NCBI GenBank assembly: GCA_035771165.1
Contig: JAWNZC010000473.1
Span: forward strand, 3,231,001 to 3,295,000
From: Paragorgia papillata
Taxonomy: Eukaryota > Cnidaria > Anthozoa > Scleralcyonacea > Coralliidae
Direction: 5' to 3'
Length of the DNA stretch: 64,000 nucleotides
Shown here: positions 11,167 to 64,000 of the stretch, piece after piece
How the letters are laid out: each line of letters begins with the position of its first letter
Position numbering within the stretch: position 1 is the first letter of the stretch
Notes under the pieces: model-generated
The model's database searches: none
What the model saw: only the letters and a program-made list of their open reading frames with translations
What the model was told of the DNA's origin: nothing
Position numbers and translations under genes: made by a program

Positions 11167-12283
11167 TTTCTTAATATTTGTTTTTAACTAGTCACTCGTT
11201 CGCGTCTTCAGATGGTCAGTGCCGTTTATCTTACTTACTTTTAAGTTTGTTCGTTTCGTTTCATGTTTACACCTGTTTATAAAAGCATTCGTTTTCCGCG
11301 TTTTTAATTATAAGACTGTTTTTATAAAAAGAAACACTAATGTTTCAAGACGTATTATTGTTTAAAATTATCCAACCAAAGTGTCTATTCTCTTTTATCT
11401 TCATTCAAATCTACTCAGAAATTTTCCCGCCAAAACTTTCAGTTCATTACGAAGCTCTCGGCAACCCGCAGTATAAATCGGCCTCAGCTGTTGCGGTATT
11501 CCTAACCTTGTTTTAGTCAAGGTAAAGTTCAATAAAAAATATATATTTAGCAATGTTCGCCATTTGGCAATGACCTGAATACTAGTTTAGCCATATAAGG
11601 AACTGTAATATTTCGACGTTGTTTCAAAGTCATTTTACTACTCCAAATATCAGGTCTTCATTTATTTTCGTCTTCCGCTAAAAGTCCTAAAAGAGGGAAG
11701 GCGGTAAAGCAAACGAGACTGGCAAGAAGACGGCGGGGAAACACGATCGAGAATCGCATAGAAAATCGGCCACTTTCATGGGGCAGTTCGCAGGCCACAT
11801 GCGTGCTGGCTCACGTGAGTTGTTGGCCGAGCTTGATGAAATTTACTAAATTCTAATAAAAAGGGGTTGTAAATGGCCAACAAACAACAGATTTTAGTCA
11901 TTTAACATGGAATTCGAAGTTTACGATTCTAGATCGCACCTTGTTCTTCGTCTAATTTTTCCGCCTATCCTACAATATCCCTTGAAATGAAGTTGATATA
12001 TACTGTCGTATAATACAGCTCCAAGAAAGAACACTACGCTCTGAGCCAACTCCATGCATATATTTAAACAAGACGATTGCAGGCGTTTACTCGGGCTGGT
12101 TTGCACTTGATGTCATAGCGGCCATGTAGGAGGAACTTTAACTAAAGAATCTATTAGCAGCTATTGTATTTGGAGTATGTTTTCCTCCAACATGGCAGCC
12201 GTATCTTTGTCTGCTAAATCTCAAGAGATTGATTGCAAACATGCATCAATATCTGGAGAACCTGCGAAACAGCGAGCACGTAA
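11167..12283. other. Unassigned DNA
   Basis: No gene, RNA gene or terminal-repeat element was recognised on either strand. Confidence 0.4.
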
Positions 12284-12682
12284 GGCCTGGCCAAACGCTT
12301 TCAACATTTCATTCAACATCGTTCAACATTGTTGAATTCAACATGTTGAAAGCGTTTGGCCACCCCTGTTGAATGATGTTGAACGTTGTTGAATGGTGTT
12401 GAACGAAATTTGAACATGTTCAAATTCACATTTCTATTGTTCTCAAAATGTTGAAAGGTGTTCAACGCATTTGGCTACATTTCATTCAACTTTGTTGAAC
12501 AGAGACATGCGCCATGCGGGATATTGTCGAGCCCAGCTTTTGTGGTAGCCCGCGTTCAATTAATTGTCATTCATGAATGTTGAACGATGTTGAATTTATT
12601 TGGCCACTCGTGCTTTCAACATTATTCAACATCGTTCAACAATGTTGAATGATGTTGAATGCGACGTTGAAAGCGTTTGTTC
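12284..12682. mobile_element. MITE built from iterated TTCAACAT / ATGTTGAA motifs (copy 1)
   Basis: The left end reads 'GGCCTGGCCAAACGCTTTC'. The right end is a degenerate complement ending in 'GTTGAAAGCGTTTG'. In between, ATGTTGAA or TTCAACAT octamers recur in both orientations. A second copy lies at 39759-40127 in the opposite orientation and shares an internal 'CGCCATGCGGGATATTGTCG' block. Confidence 0.8.
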
Positions 12683-12792
12683 GTATAGCTTTCAAAAGTA
12701 TAAGCAATGTATAGTTATGTATAGGGTCACGATGACATGTGATAACTATTTCGTACTGTAGAATTTATTAGCCTAAGATAGCCTTCCTTTAA

Positions 12793-12925
12793 TTTCTATA
12801 CTCGTCGCAGAAACAGGCTCGCAGCGAGCTGTATCTAATTAAAAAATTACTGACAACCAAAAAACAAGCGCTGCGAGTTGTTTTTAATTAGATAATAAAG
12901 TACTCGCAACTCATTCTGCGATGAC
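12793..12925. repeat. Imperfect hairpin
   Basis: 'TCGTCGCAGAAACAGGCTCG' and the later 'CAACTCATTCTGCGATGA' form the outer stem, with 'TAATTAAAAA' and 'TTTTTAATTA' as the inner stem. Confidence 0.55.
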
Positions 12926-13075
12926 TATAAAAGAGGCTTTAGAGGTAAGTAAACTTTATTTATCAATTTGCGAGTAATTACAACAATGTACGTATATAAG
13001 TTTAGCAAGACCAGAATTATCTTTGACAAATTAAAGGAGTCAACTATTATATTTGGTCAAATAATTACGTGAAAT

Positions 13076-13712
13076 CACTGATCTCCATACAACCGGATTG
13101 CTCATCCTTTATGGTCAGCACTCAGCAGTAAACATTTTGAAGCCACTGGCGGCCATATTGGTACTCCAGGTCCAGTGTACCTTAAGTACCAGTGGGCTTA
13201 AGAGTAGTAAAAGAGTTTACCGGTGGAGCCGTAAAACAATTCTCAATCTCACATGGCAATTACTGTTACTATACCGAAAAACAGAAGGGAAATACAAGCA
13301 AATACAGTCCGAAATTGTCAACTACATACTTCAAGGCTTGGTAAAGTCTTATGCTTTAATACCAAAGGTATATAGATCGTTTTTTTGAAGTTATTGACTG
13401 ATTTCGATTTTTTACGAGTTTTGTGATATAGGCAAGTTTATCGATTAACGGGCAGAGTCAAAAGAAACCCTACAAAATAACACGTTTTACTGCTAAATAA
13501 TACCAACAAATGCAAAAACTAAGCTTCTAAAGGTTCTCTGTTTGATACCAATGGCAGAAATATATAGTTTTAATGTGGCTTTTTTCGTCTCATTTCGTGT
13601 TACGGAAACATACAATTTTCCGTGGCGGCTATCTTGGTACTCCAAATTCGCCATCTCCGCTGCCTTCATTTTCGGAGCCGGATGAGCAATCCAGTTATAT
13701 AGAGATTAGTGG
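13076..13712. mobile_element. MITE, about 640 bp
   Basis: The terminal inverted repeats extend about 30 bp, with 'GGATTGCTCATCC' at 13096 and 'GGATGAGCAATCC' at 13681 as the conserved core. 'GGTACTCCA' and 'GGCGGC' motifs recur near both ends. No transposase is seen. Confidence 0.75.
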
Positions 13713-13989
13713 GTAAAATCCAATAGTTCAAGGCTCTGGTCTGGCGGTCTGGAGACAAAAATTAAACCGACAGTTGTACAACATTATCCCAAGATCACTA
13801 TAGAAGTATTTGTATAGACCACTTGCACTTATTCCTTTGGCAGAAAACAAATGCTTATAACAAGAAAATTTTCATAGATGATTTGCTTTGTTGAACATCG
13901 TAATTATGATATGTCTTTATATATTTCTTTAAAAATTTGTCACACGTGTGGCATCGGGGAAAAATTATATCGAGCTACAATTCTCGATT

Positions 13990-14867
13990 AAAGTGCCTAT
14001 GAAACGAAAATTAAGTTTGTCTTATTTAAAAGGACACTTAAAATAACAAAGTAACAAATTTTGCTCGTTTTGGTTTCCTTGCTTTGTTTTCGAGATATTT
14101 CAGTTTGTTTGATATGTAAATTTAACTTAAAAGATAGCTTTACGTCACACTTTGCAAATAACTTATTGCAAAAGATTATATATCTTTAATTATCAAATTC
14201 ATTTATTCATGATGAAAATTCAAAAGAAATGAATGTTTAATCAATATCTGTAAATCGTCCTGATTAATTACATAAACTTTTTCCTCAATTTACTTAGCTA
14301 AAATCACTCCAACTTGAAAAATAGTTTGAAAACATTGCTATTTAGATGCGTCCATTTGATAAGTACGATAAAGCATTCGCAGCCGATCTGTATCTGATTT
14401 ACTACTGCTCGCTTGCAGCTCGTCTTGTAAATCAGATATAGATCGGCTGCGAATGCTTCATCTATTACTTGTTATTGTCGAACAAAACACTTAAAAAATT
14501 TACAGATGCTGTTGTATATATAGGAGAAACACTTGCGCATGTTTTCTACTCCCAAATTCGCCCAAGTGCTTTTGTTCGATAATAACAAAGTTATAGAACA
14601 CTTTGCGATAAGTCATTATGCAACGGTGTGACATAATGTTATATCTTCCGCTAAACGTCGCACAAATTAAACCAGATCAAATGAATTAACAGATTAAACC
14701 TGAATCTAAAGATATGACTGATTTTCCATTTTCTCCCACATTAGCCAATACATCAAGAATGGGATAAGATTTGAAAGGCGTGTATAGCCATTTTTCATTA
14801 CCTTAGCTGTTCTTCCAAATACATTCTTATAAAACTGAAGTGAAATTTCGTTTCAAAGGCACCATAA
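13990..14867. mobile_element. MITE with GTGCCTATGAAACG termini, with a nested hairpin
   Basis: 'GTGCCTATGAAACGAAAATT' at the left is mirrored by a diverged 'ATTTCGTTTCAAAGGCACC' at the right. A clean hairpin (14375-14460, 'ATTCGCAGCCGATCTGTATC' arms) lies inside. A shorter relative is at 33993-34171. The right end lies about 65 bp beyond the ZPR1 stop codon, so the ZPR1 3' UTR probably runs into this element. Confidence 0.65.
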
Positions 14868-14930
14868 ATAAGTTTCTACATTTTCAAGCCAAGACATGGT
14901 CGTTACAGCTGGAAGGTCTGACTTTCAAGG

Positions 14931-56874
<41,944 letters not shown>

Positions 56875-56973
56875 CTAGAATAAAAAAAAACTAGAAGTTA
56901 CTATCGCAAGTGAAATGCAGCCTCGTATGCCATGTATATCCTGACATTTTAGAAATTTTCAAAAATAAGCCCT

Positions 56974-58197
56974 CAGGCCCCGTTCACATTATACCGGATA
57001 GCTTTTGTGCCGGCACGGAAGCCATATCGGATATCACAATTTCTGTGACGGAGCGCCACTGCGCCGCTCCAATCAAGGTAGCCTGCGTTACTGGATGAGG
57101 GGACTGGGGAGAGGGCTTAGAAGTAACGCCTGCAGTGGAGCTCTTTGGTTTTGTCAAACACCCCCAAATGCGATCGTCCCACGGTGTTCGCTCGCAAATA
57201 TTTTCAGAAATGTTATAACTGACAGAGACATGTGAAAGCAAAGCGTCTCACGGTGTTCGCTTTCAAAATCAAATTCAGGAACTTCCTATTATTAAGATAT
57301 ATTCCAAACTCTTGCATGGAGGTTTTAAATATAATACTTAGTTGAATTGTATGGCCGTATGGGAGTCGAGGAGGCTGACACTCAGCATTTTCATTTGATC
57401 AAATCGCAAAAGCACTGCAAGATGCTGTTTAGATATTTCATTTGGTAATCGTTTCAGCTTTGTTTGAAAATTAGAATTGAAAGTATTCATTTTACTTACT
57501 AAACCTTCTTGATTGACAGATTATGGGCGCTAAGCGAATCACATTCGGCGTAAACAATAATTAAAATCCCATTCGTCAGCGAACGGGTTTTTCAAAACCA
57601 AAGAGCTCCACTGCATGCAGGCGTTACTTCTAAGCCCTCTCCCCAGTCCCCTCATCCAGTAACGCCTGCTACGCAGGCTACAATCAAGGGAGCACGTTAG
57701 AATGCAATAAGTCTTGTAAATAAACTAAACTTTACTTACCTAAGTTGTTGACGTTTTGTGCGAGTCGCCGAGTTCGATAAAACCGGTGACGATCCCGACG
57801 AGCGAGCCCTCGTCGGGGGCTCATATCGTCAGCGGTTTTATCGAACTCGGCGACTCGCACAAAACGTCAACAACTTAGGTAAGTAAAGTTTATTTTATTT
57901 ACAAGACGTATCGCATTCTAACGTGCTCCCTTGCTCCAATCTCGAGGTACATCTTTTATCGGATAGCTTTTTGTGCCGTTCCAGCTCCAGTGTGAAAGGA
58001 GTTCGAAATCGTTTCGGAAGTAAATTAATAGAATAGAGCGTGGTGATTGGTTGTATCGTACGGCACAATTATAAAATAACAATAGCAACAGATCGCATTT
58101 ACTTCGGCACAATATCGTGCCGAGTCTGTTCACACTATACCGGATATTTTTTGTGCCGGGACGAAAACCTAATCCGGTATAGTGTGAACGAGACCTC
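56974..58197. mobile_element. MITE with CCGTTCACA..TATACCGGAT termini, holding two nested palindromes
   Basis: The left terminus 'CCCCGTTCACATTATACCGG' faces right 'CCGGTATAGTGTGAACGAGA', with TCA on both outer sides. Inside are a palindrome of about 600 bp with 60-bp arms (57078-57680) and a near-perfect hairpin (57697-57921). Confidence 0.75.
57697..57921. repeat. Near-perfect 225-bp palindrome
   Basis: 'GTTAGAATGCAATAAGTCTT' begins the left arm and its diverged complement ends the right arm. The arms are about 100 bp and share 'CGAGTCGCCGAGTTCGATAA' exactly, around a CCCGACGAGCGAGCCCTCGT-type centre. Confidence 0.9.
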
Positions 58198-58394
58198 AGA
58201 AGTCGGAACAGAATTGAATTTATCCGATTCATCTACTGTGGACAGAAATTTCGATGAAAACCAATAGAATTGTCAGAAATCGACAGAAATGTACTACGCG
58301 TGCTGAACTAACCATGTAATGATTCAAAAATTATCACCACCAATCCAAGGTATCACAAAGACATTGGTTGGAAGCTTGGCACATTAACAGCACA

Positions 58395-61300
58395 CAGTAG
58401 GGGCGGACTGGCCAGTCGGGCTTACCAGGCGATCGCCCGATGGGCCCCCTGCTTCTGGGGCCCCCTTCCGGACCATTGAAATGATATTGTTCTTTCTTTC
58501 CATGGTGTCTATGAGACCATAGAAAGCAAGTGAAAAAAATAGTGAGATTGAACCAGCGACTGGACATTAAGTCATTAACGTTCTAAAATACGCCAGGATT
58601 GAGACGCGGCTAAAGTAACGTGTTTAGGTAGGTATGTGAACCTAACATGAAGTAATCACACTTGCTTAATCGCTGTGCATGATATCGCGTACTCATGCAT
58701 AGTCATACATTTCCTATTTCTTATAAATATGCATGGCGTCGATCATCGATGAAGAAAGCGATTAAAAGTGGTGCACAGAAAAGGCGTGAAAAGAAGGTCG
58801 CAAAGCTGCAAGAAGCGGCAACATAATCTTACAGTTTAGAAAATTATTTCTCTTATGCCACTACTAGTGAAACAGAGAGTTCACCAGTAAGTAAAATACT
58901 GCGCTTTCCAGTTATGTTTGGAACGGCTATAGTTCTGTTATTAGACAGTAAGTTTCTTCGTTTTAAAACATATATATATATATACATGTATAAACGTTTG
59001 TGAAAACATAAACCAATAAAATGTAATTATTGTACAGATCTGCAGATCACCTACAAGTTGCCTTTGCCCCTTTCAGCAAACAACCGACTTGAGTCAATTG
59101 ATGTGTCTCGAGATGACAATGACCCAAGTTTAGAGTCCACAGAGCTAGCGTCTTCGTCGTCGTCAATCAGCGAAGGAACATCGGGATGTACAGGTGTAAA
59201 GAGGAAATTATCTCCTGAAGCAAGTCTAGATCAGAATGAGAAGAATAGGCAAACTAAATTACAATATTTTACTCGTCCCTCAATCGGCAGCCTCAAATCT
59301 TTTTTCGAATTTCACCCGAACCAACCACGTGTAGATGTTCCATTCAACACAGAGCTTGCATATTTTCGGCATGATGCCCACGATGAAAAGGTACAGCGAC
59401 AATGGTTGACGTATTCATCGGACGAACGAGCAATGCAATGCTCAATTTGCATTGCTTTCGGAAAAAGTTCAGACCAGATGTTCTCTTGAAACGTTGATGA
59501 CAAGAAACATTTCTATACGAGAATCAAAGAACATGAACAATGCAAGACCCACTCTGTTAACGTTGAAGCCTACATGGTCTACAAATCAGAATCCACGATA
59601 GGAAACGTCATAAACAACGCCTTCATTACCCAACACCTTATTGAAGTTAACTATCGCCGAAACATAATGACGCGAATCATTGAAACAGTAAAATTAATTG
59701 GCAGACAAGGACTTGCTATGCGTGGCAAAAGAAATGAAGCCGTTTACAAACTTTTTGACGATTCGGTCAATCATGGGAACTTTCTTGAAATCATCAAACT
59801 CGTTGCGAAATTTGACGCTGTTTTACAGAGTCACCTAACAACAGTTGTTGAGAAAAGTACCATCGCAATGGAGAAGCAGAGTGCTAACAAAGGTAGGAAG
59901 GAGTCTAAGAAAAGAGGTCGAGGATCCTTGGTAACGTTTATGAGCAAGTCCACTATATCTAAATTGATCGGAATAATGAAGGATTTGATTCAAAGTACGA
60001 TATCGAAAGAAATCCAAGAAGCAAAGATTTTCTCTGTTGAGATAGATACGACTCAAGATGTATCCTGCCAAGATCAGTGTTCTATTGTCCTGCGATATGC
60101 ACACATGCAAAGGTGTCGTTCTCGAAAGGTTGTTATTTCTTGTGAAGGCCGAAAGCTCTACTGGTGAAGGGCTTTTTAATCTTCTGAAGGCTAACCTCGA
60201 TCGTTTGAACATTGATATAGAAAACTGCATTGGAGATAGCTTTGACGGTGCGGCGAATATGTCAGGCCAGTACCAAGGTGTGCAAGCACGGATAGGTGAA
60301 GTTGCTGAGAATCACATCCATGTTTGGTGCTATGCGCACACTTTGAATCTCGTTCTTGGGGACACAACATCTTCCACGATTCCTGCAATGAGTCTTTTCA
60401 CGCTGCTTAATTCGACAGCCACATTTTATCGCGGATCACACAAAAGAATGAATGAGTGGAACCAGTGTTTGAGTGCAAAGTTTGGAGCCGATAAACTTAA
60501 GAAGCTTAACACAACTGGAAAGACGCGTTGGTGGGCTAAGGCGGGCGCTATTCAGAAGATTTTTGGAGAGTTTGACGACGCTGAGGCTGCAAACAAGTCC
60601 TTGTATGTAGATGTGTTGGTTTCTTTGTCTGAAATTGCAAGCAGCGTCCAGTTTAACGTTACTGCTAGAGACGGTGCAAAAACTCTCATGGATAAAATGT
60701 TGAAGTTCGAGACAATCTTAACAGCCACTACCTTCAACAGAATATTTGCAGTTACTACACCACTGTCTGAGTACCTTCAAACCTGCATGTGGCCTAGATC
60801 TTCTTCAAGCGTGGAGGATGGTTCAGTCAGCCATTGAAAAACTTGAAAAGATCAGCAGAGATTTTTCAACCGTGTTGAATGTCGCCACACAGTTTGCAAG
60901 AAATGCGAACAACCGACTGGCTTCCCTCAATAGCGACGTTGAAGTAGAGGAGAGCCTACCATCTAAACGAATTCGAAGAAGGAAGCTACCTTTCGGTGAA
61001 ACAGATGACAGCAACAACAGGACACGCGATGCTCATGAGAACTACCAAGTGGATGTATACAATGGATGGATCAAGTTGTAACAAGGATCAAGAGTAGATT
61101 CGTGGATCATAAGGAACTTTACCAAGATTTTACCGGTTTAGACCCTCGCCGATTCGATGAATGCAGAAGAGCTGGTTTGCCTCAAAATGCATTTGAAAGT
61201 ATTTGTCAAAAGCTTGGGGAGCAAGTAGATCCGGTCAAATTAAGGGAGCAACTTTTAGACTTCCACCACTCGTTTCCAAAGCTGGTGAAGACGCTTCCTG

Positions 61301-62012
61301 AAGAATACAAAGCTCTAGGCCCTACTGACAAGGAAAACATCAGTGAAAGATCTGAAGATTCTGAGTCGGACTGTAGAGAAAGGAGCGACGACGAGTCGGA
61401 GGATGCAGCAATATGTAGGAACCAATCCTGCAAGTCGTGTTTCAGTTGTGCCTATAAGCTTCTTCATGAATATGGCCTCAACTCATCAGCGTATACGGAA
61501 CTGTATACAGCATATAAATACCTGGTAACACTAGCTGTAACACAAGTTGAATGCGAAAGGAGCTTCTCGACGCTGAAATTTATTAAGAACAGATTGCGAA
61601 GCAACATAGCTCAAGAACACTTAGAGGCGCTGATGCTTATGTATATGGAGAAACAGATGGTCAGTGATATACCAGCTGATACGATTATTGACTTGTTGGG
61701 CAACAGTTCACCTGAACTGAGACGCCTTTTGATGCCATGAAGAGAATATAACATTTAATATTAAATTTGTTTAAATGTTTATTGCATGATTAACGTGCTG
61801 CGTGCATATCACAATGACGTGTGTATGTTACAGTCAGCTGTTTAAAATCGCTTTGGAGTTTCGATTGAGTCCTTGAGTGGCCAATAATAAAGTCCTATAA
61901 ATATCAATAGAACTTATAGTCAATTAATTTGAGGGACAGCGTCACCGGGCGGTCCGGGCCCCCTTTTACACCAAATCGCCCGGGCCCCTCTGAGATAGCC
62001 AGTCCGCCCCTG
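58395..62012 (+). mobile_element. hAT transposon, about 3.6 kb, degenerate
   Basis: The left end CAGTAGGGGCGGACTGGC and the right end (complement CAGGGGCGGACTGGC) form the TIR, each followed by GGGGCCC-rich subterminal DNA. The flanks (GCACACAG and CCACACAC) are similar but not an exact 8-bp duplication. The element encloses the transposase relic at 58749-61740. Confidence 0.88.
58749..61740 (+). pseudogene. hAT transposase with TTF-type zinc finger, multiply broken
   Basis: The ATG at 58749 gives KSGAQKRREKKVAKLQ, a usual start in this family. An intron probably joins 58893 (GTAAGT) to about 59076. The TTF-type finger spans QRQWLTYSSDERAMQCSICI to FYTRIKEHEQCKTHS. The catalytic region has FSVEIDTTQDVS, GDSFDGAANMSG and HVWCYAHTLNLVLGD. 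The C-terminus carries the hAT dimerisation block QVECERSFSTLKFIKNRLRS. This is the ZMYM/ZNF862-like hAT group found across invertebrates. Lesions: TAA at 58824, TGA at 59487, and frame changes near 60108, 60787 and 61068. No functional product is possible. Confidence 0.93.
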
Positions 62013-62139
62013 CCACACACTCCATACCGAAATGACAGCGGTCTATTACCAGAAGCCTATTTGCATCCTGTTGATAGATAACGTCATCATCGGTTCTATG
62101 AGAGTATAAATATGGACTATTTCTTCATAACGATCACGC

Positions 62140-62195
62140 CTGACGAAGACGCTATATTGGAGTGTCGAAACGCTGGGTCACGAACATTAACTTTT
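62140..62195 (+). mobile_element. Penelope-like 3' tail fragment
   Basis: 'CCTGACGAAGACGC' then 'GTGTCGAAACGCTGGGTC' matches the tail type at 31925. The hammerhead core residues are present, but stem I does not pair, so activity is doubtful. Confidence 0.45.
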
Positions 62196-62199
62196 AAAG

Positions 62200-63126
62200 T
62201 AATATTGGGCATTTCACTCGATTACATAGCATGTTCTAAGGATTTGGGGTGAAGGAAAATTCGAGTGTAGAATATATACATTTTAAGACCAAACCGGGAC
62301 CAGTTGCGAAAAATGCAACTACACAGGCCTTCCGGCAGGAATTGAACCCACAACCTTGCGATTCTAGTGCAAAGCTCTGACCACTGAGCCACGGAGGGCG
62401 TTGCCGAGAGCTTGATCGCAAGTTCTGTATATATAATGTGATAATGCCAGGAGAGAATTGGGTATATTATAAGTAATATTGGGCATTTCAGTCGATTACA
62501 TAGCATGTTCTAAAGATTTTGGGTGAAGGAAAATTCGAGTGTAGAATATATACATTTTAAGACCAAACCGGGACCAGTTGCGAAAAATGCAACTACACAG
62601 GCCTTCCGGCAGGAATTGAACCCACAACCTTGCGATTCTAGTGCAAAGCTCTGACCACTGAGCCACGGAGGGCGTTGCCGAGAGCTTGATCGCAAGTTCT
62701 GTATATATAATGTGATAATGCCAGGAGAGAATTGGGTATATTATAAGTAATATTGGGCATTTCAGTCGATTACATAGCATGTTCTAAAGATTTTGGGTGA
62801 AGAAAAATTCGAGTGTAGAATATATACATTTTAAGACCAAACCGGGACCAGTAGCGAAAAATGAAACTACACAGGCCTTCCGGCAGGAATTGAACCCACG
62901 ACCTTGCGATTCTAGTGCAATGCTCTGACCACTGAGCCACGGAGGGCGTTGCCGAGAGCTTGATCGCGAGTTCTGTATATATAATAAGGTGGTAATGCCA
63001 GGAGAGAATTGGGTATATTATAAGTGATATTGGGCATTTCACTCGATTATATAGCAATGTTCTAAGGATTTTGGGTGAAGGAAAATTCGAGTGGAGAATA
63101 TATACATTTTAAGACCAAACCGGGAC
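62200..63126 (-). mobile_element. Tandem array of a 274-bp tRNA-like SINE
   Basis: Three complete units and a fourth partial one begin with 'ATATTGGGCATTTCA' at a regular 274-bp spacing. On the minus strand each has A and B boxes (GTGGCTCAGTGGTCAGAGC and GGTTGTGGGTTCAATTCC). Units 1 and 2 are nearly identical. The anticodon-like loop is CTAGAAT. Confidence 0.88.
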
Positions 63127-64000
63127 GAGTCGCGTTCAAAACTCTTTTAGGCCAGAGTAGCCAGTGGGAACATTTTCTTGCGGTCGTTCCCCGTTGTCAC
63201 ACATGTCCTTTTTTTTTCAATTCCACCAGTCACTACTGCATGCCCCTATTAGTCCAGCGACAGTCTATCCGCACACTTTTTTCATGCACGTCTACCATTC
63301 CACCAACATTACTTACGGTCGTACTAATTACTGCCCGGGACTGCCCGAGACTGCCCGGGAATATAAAATAACTGCCCGAGACGTCTAACTCGTTTCTTTA
63401 TCCAGTAATTAATTATTTTTTATATAAATAATGTTGTTAACCATATCTAATTTATAAAGGGAAACAAGATGGCAAGGCTGTTTAGGGGGTGTTTATATGG
63501 AAGTTAAATAAAAGTAGCGTGCTGCGTAGGCAGTGTAGAAACAACAATTGAAATATAGTAATTAGTAAGGTTAGATATACTGCCGAAACAGAGAACGTAT
63601 ATAATAGGAATCTAACGTTCTCTGTTTCGGCAGTATATCTAACCTTACTATATTTCGATATATGGAAGTTAGCCAGCTGCAGCCTGGGTACCCGACGATT
63701 TTTCTCTGGCTTTACTCCGGCTAACGCCAGACGATTTTACGCATTAAGGGAAAGCGTTAAACGTTCCGCACTGTATACAAGGCTTTCGTTTGCTAGATTA
63801 TTTTAGATTTTTCTGACTCGCGTAGAGTTTTCTGACTTAGCATATTCTGTGATATTCCGCCTTACTATACAACTGCATTAAAAACTGTCCAAATAACGCT
63901 AAAAATGAGTGCAAATATACAGCGATATTTGGATAGTTAGTTATTTGCACTGGTTATTAGCCAATCAAATTTATCACACGGGAGACTACTTCATTTGTCC
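63127..64000. other. Unassigned DNA with a hairpin and a short tandem repeat
   Basis: Near 63330-63375 the unit ACTGCCCGGG/ACTGCCCGAG is repeated about four times. A hairpin at 63545-63655 has 'AAGGTTAGATATACTGCCGA' arms. 'GCCAGACGATTTTACGC' at 63726 recalls the dispersed repeat at 29700. The missing ZPR1 5' exon was looked for and not found. Confidence 0.5.

Overview
This is animal nuclear DNA, AT-rich and dominated by interspersed repeats. Host coding exons occupy under 3 percent of it. The repeat families (Penelope-like elements with hammerhead motifs, DUF3504/Crypton-type recombinases, hAT, TTAA-flanked MITEs, tRNA- and 5S-derived SINEs) and a small secreted C-type lectin fit a cnidarian, most likely an anthozoan. 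That assignment is inference from family resemblance, not from a search.

Host genes. Two can be assembled by reading exons and splice sites. (1) On the minus strand, 2405-6879, a secreted C-type lectin: a signal-peptide exon (6810-6879) with a TATA box, spliced in phase 1 to one CTLD exon (2405-2809). (2) On the minus strand, 14931-56874, the conserved zinc-finger protein ZPR1. Twelve in-phase exons (one a 17-nt microexon) run from the second half of zinc finger 1 to the stop codon across about 42 kb. The first coding exon(s) were not found. Introns are packed with mobile DNA.

Mobile DNA, left to right: hAT MITE with 8-bp TSD (1858-2364); many hairpin and TIR elements (3.5-19 kb), one with TTAA flanks (7303-8028); a hAT deletion derivative with perfect 8-bp TSD (19844-20682); two Penelope-like families with hammerhead ribozyme motifs (21.9-24.5 kb and 34.7-35.2 kb), one arranged head to head; 5S-derived SINEs; an element with a perfect 9-bp TSD holding a nested TAA-flanked MITE (35647-37203); a TTAA-flanked element (38158-39117); a broken DUF3504/Crypton-type recombinase gene (41822-43207); a 4.76-kb TIR transposon with a retroviral-integrase-like transposase and, convergently, an alpha-kinase gene (44558-49322); a Tc1-like MITE swollen by CAGA/CAAA repeats; a TTAA-flanked palindrome (51291-51828); a 5'-truncated non-LTR retrotransposon (52001-53848); a degenerate autonomous hAT (58395-62012); and a 274-bp tandem array of a tRNA-like SINE (62200-63126).

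The most interesting item is the transposon at 44558-49322. Each long terminal inverted repeat leads into a separate gene, and one of the two is a protein kinase of the eEF2K/myosin-heavy-chain-kinase class, which has no evident role in transposition. The hammerhead motifs, which differ between the two Penelope families by compensating changes in all three stems, come second.
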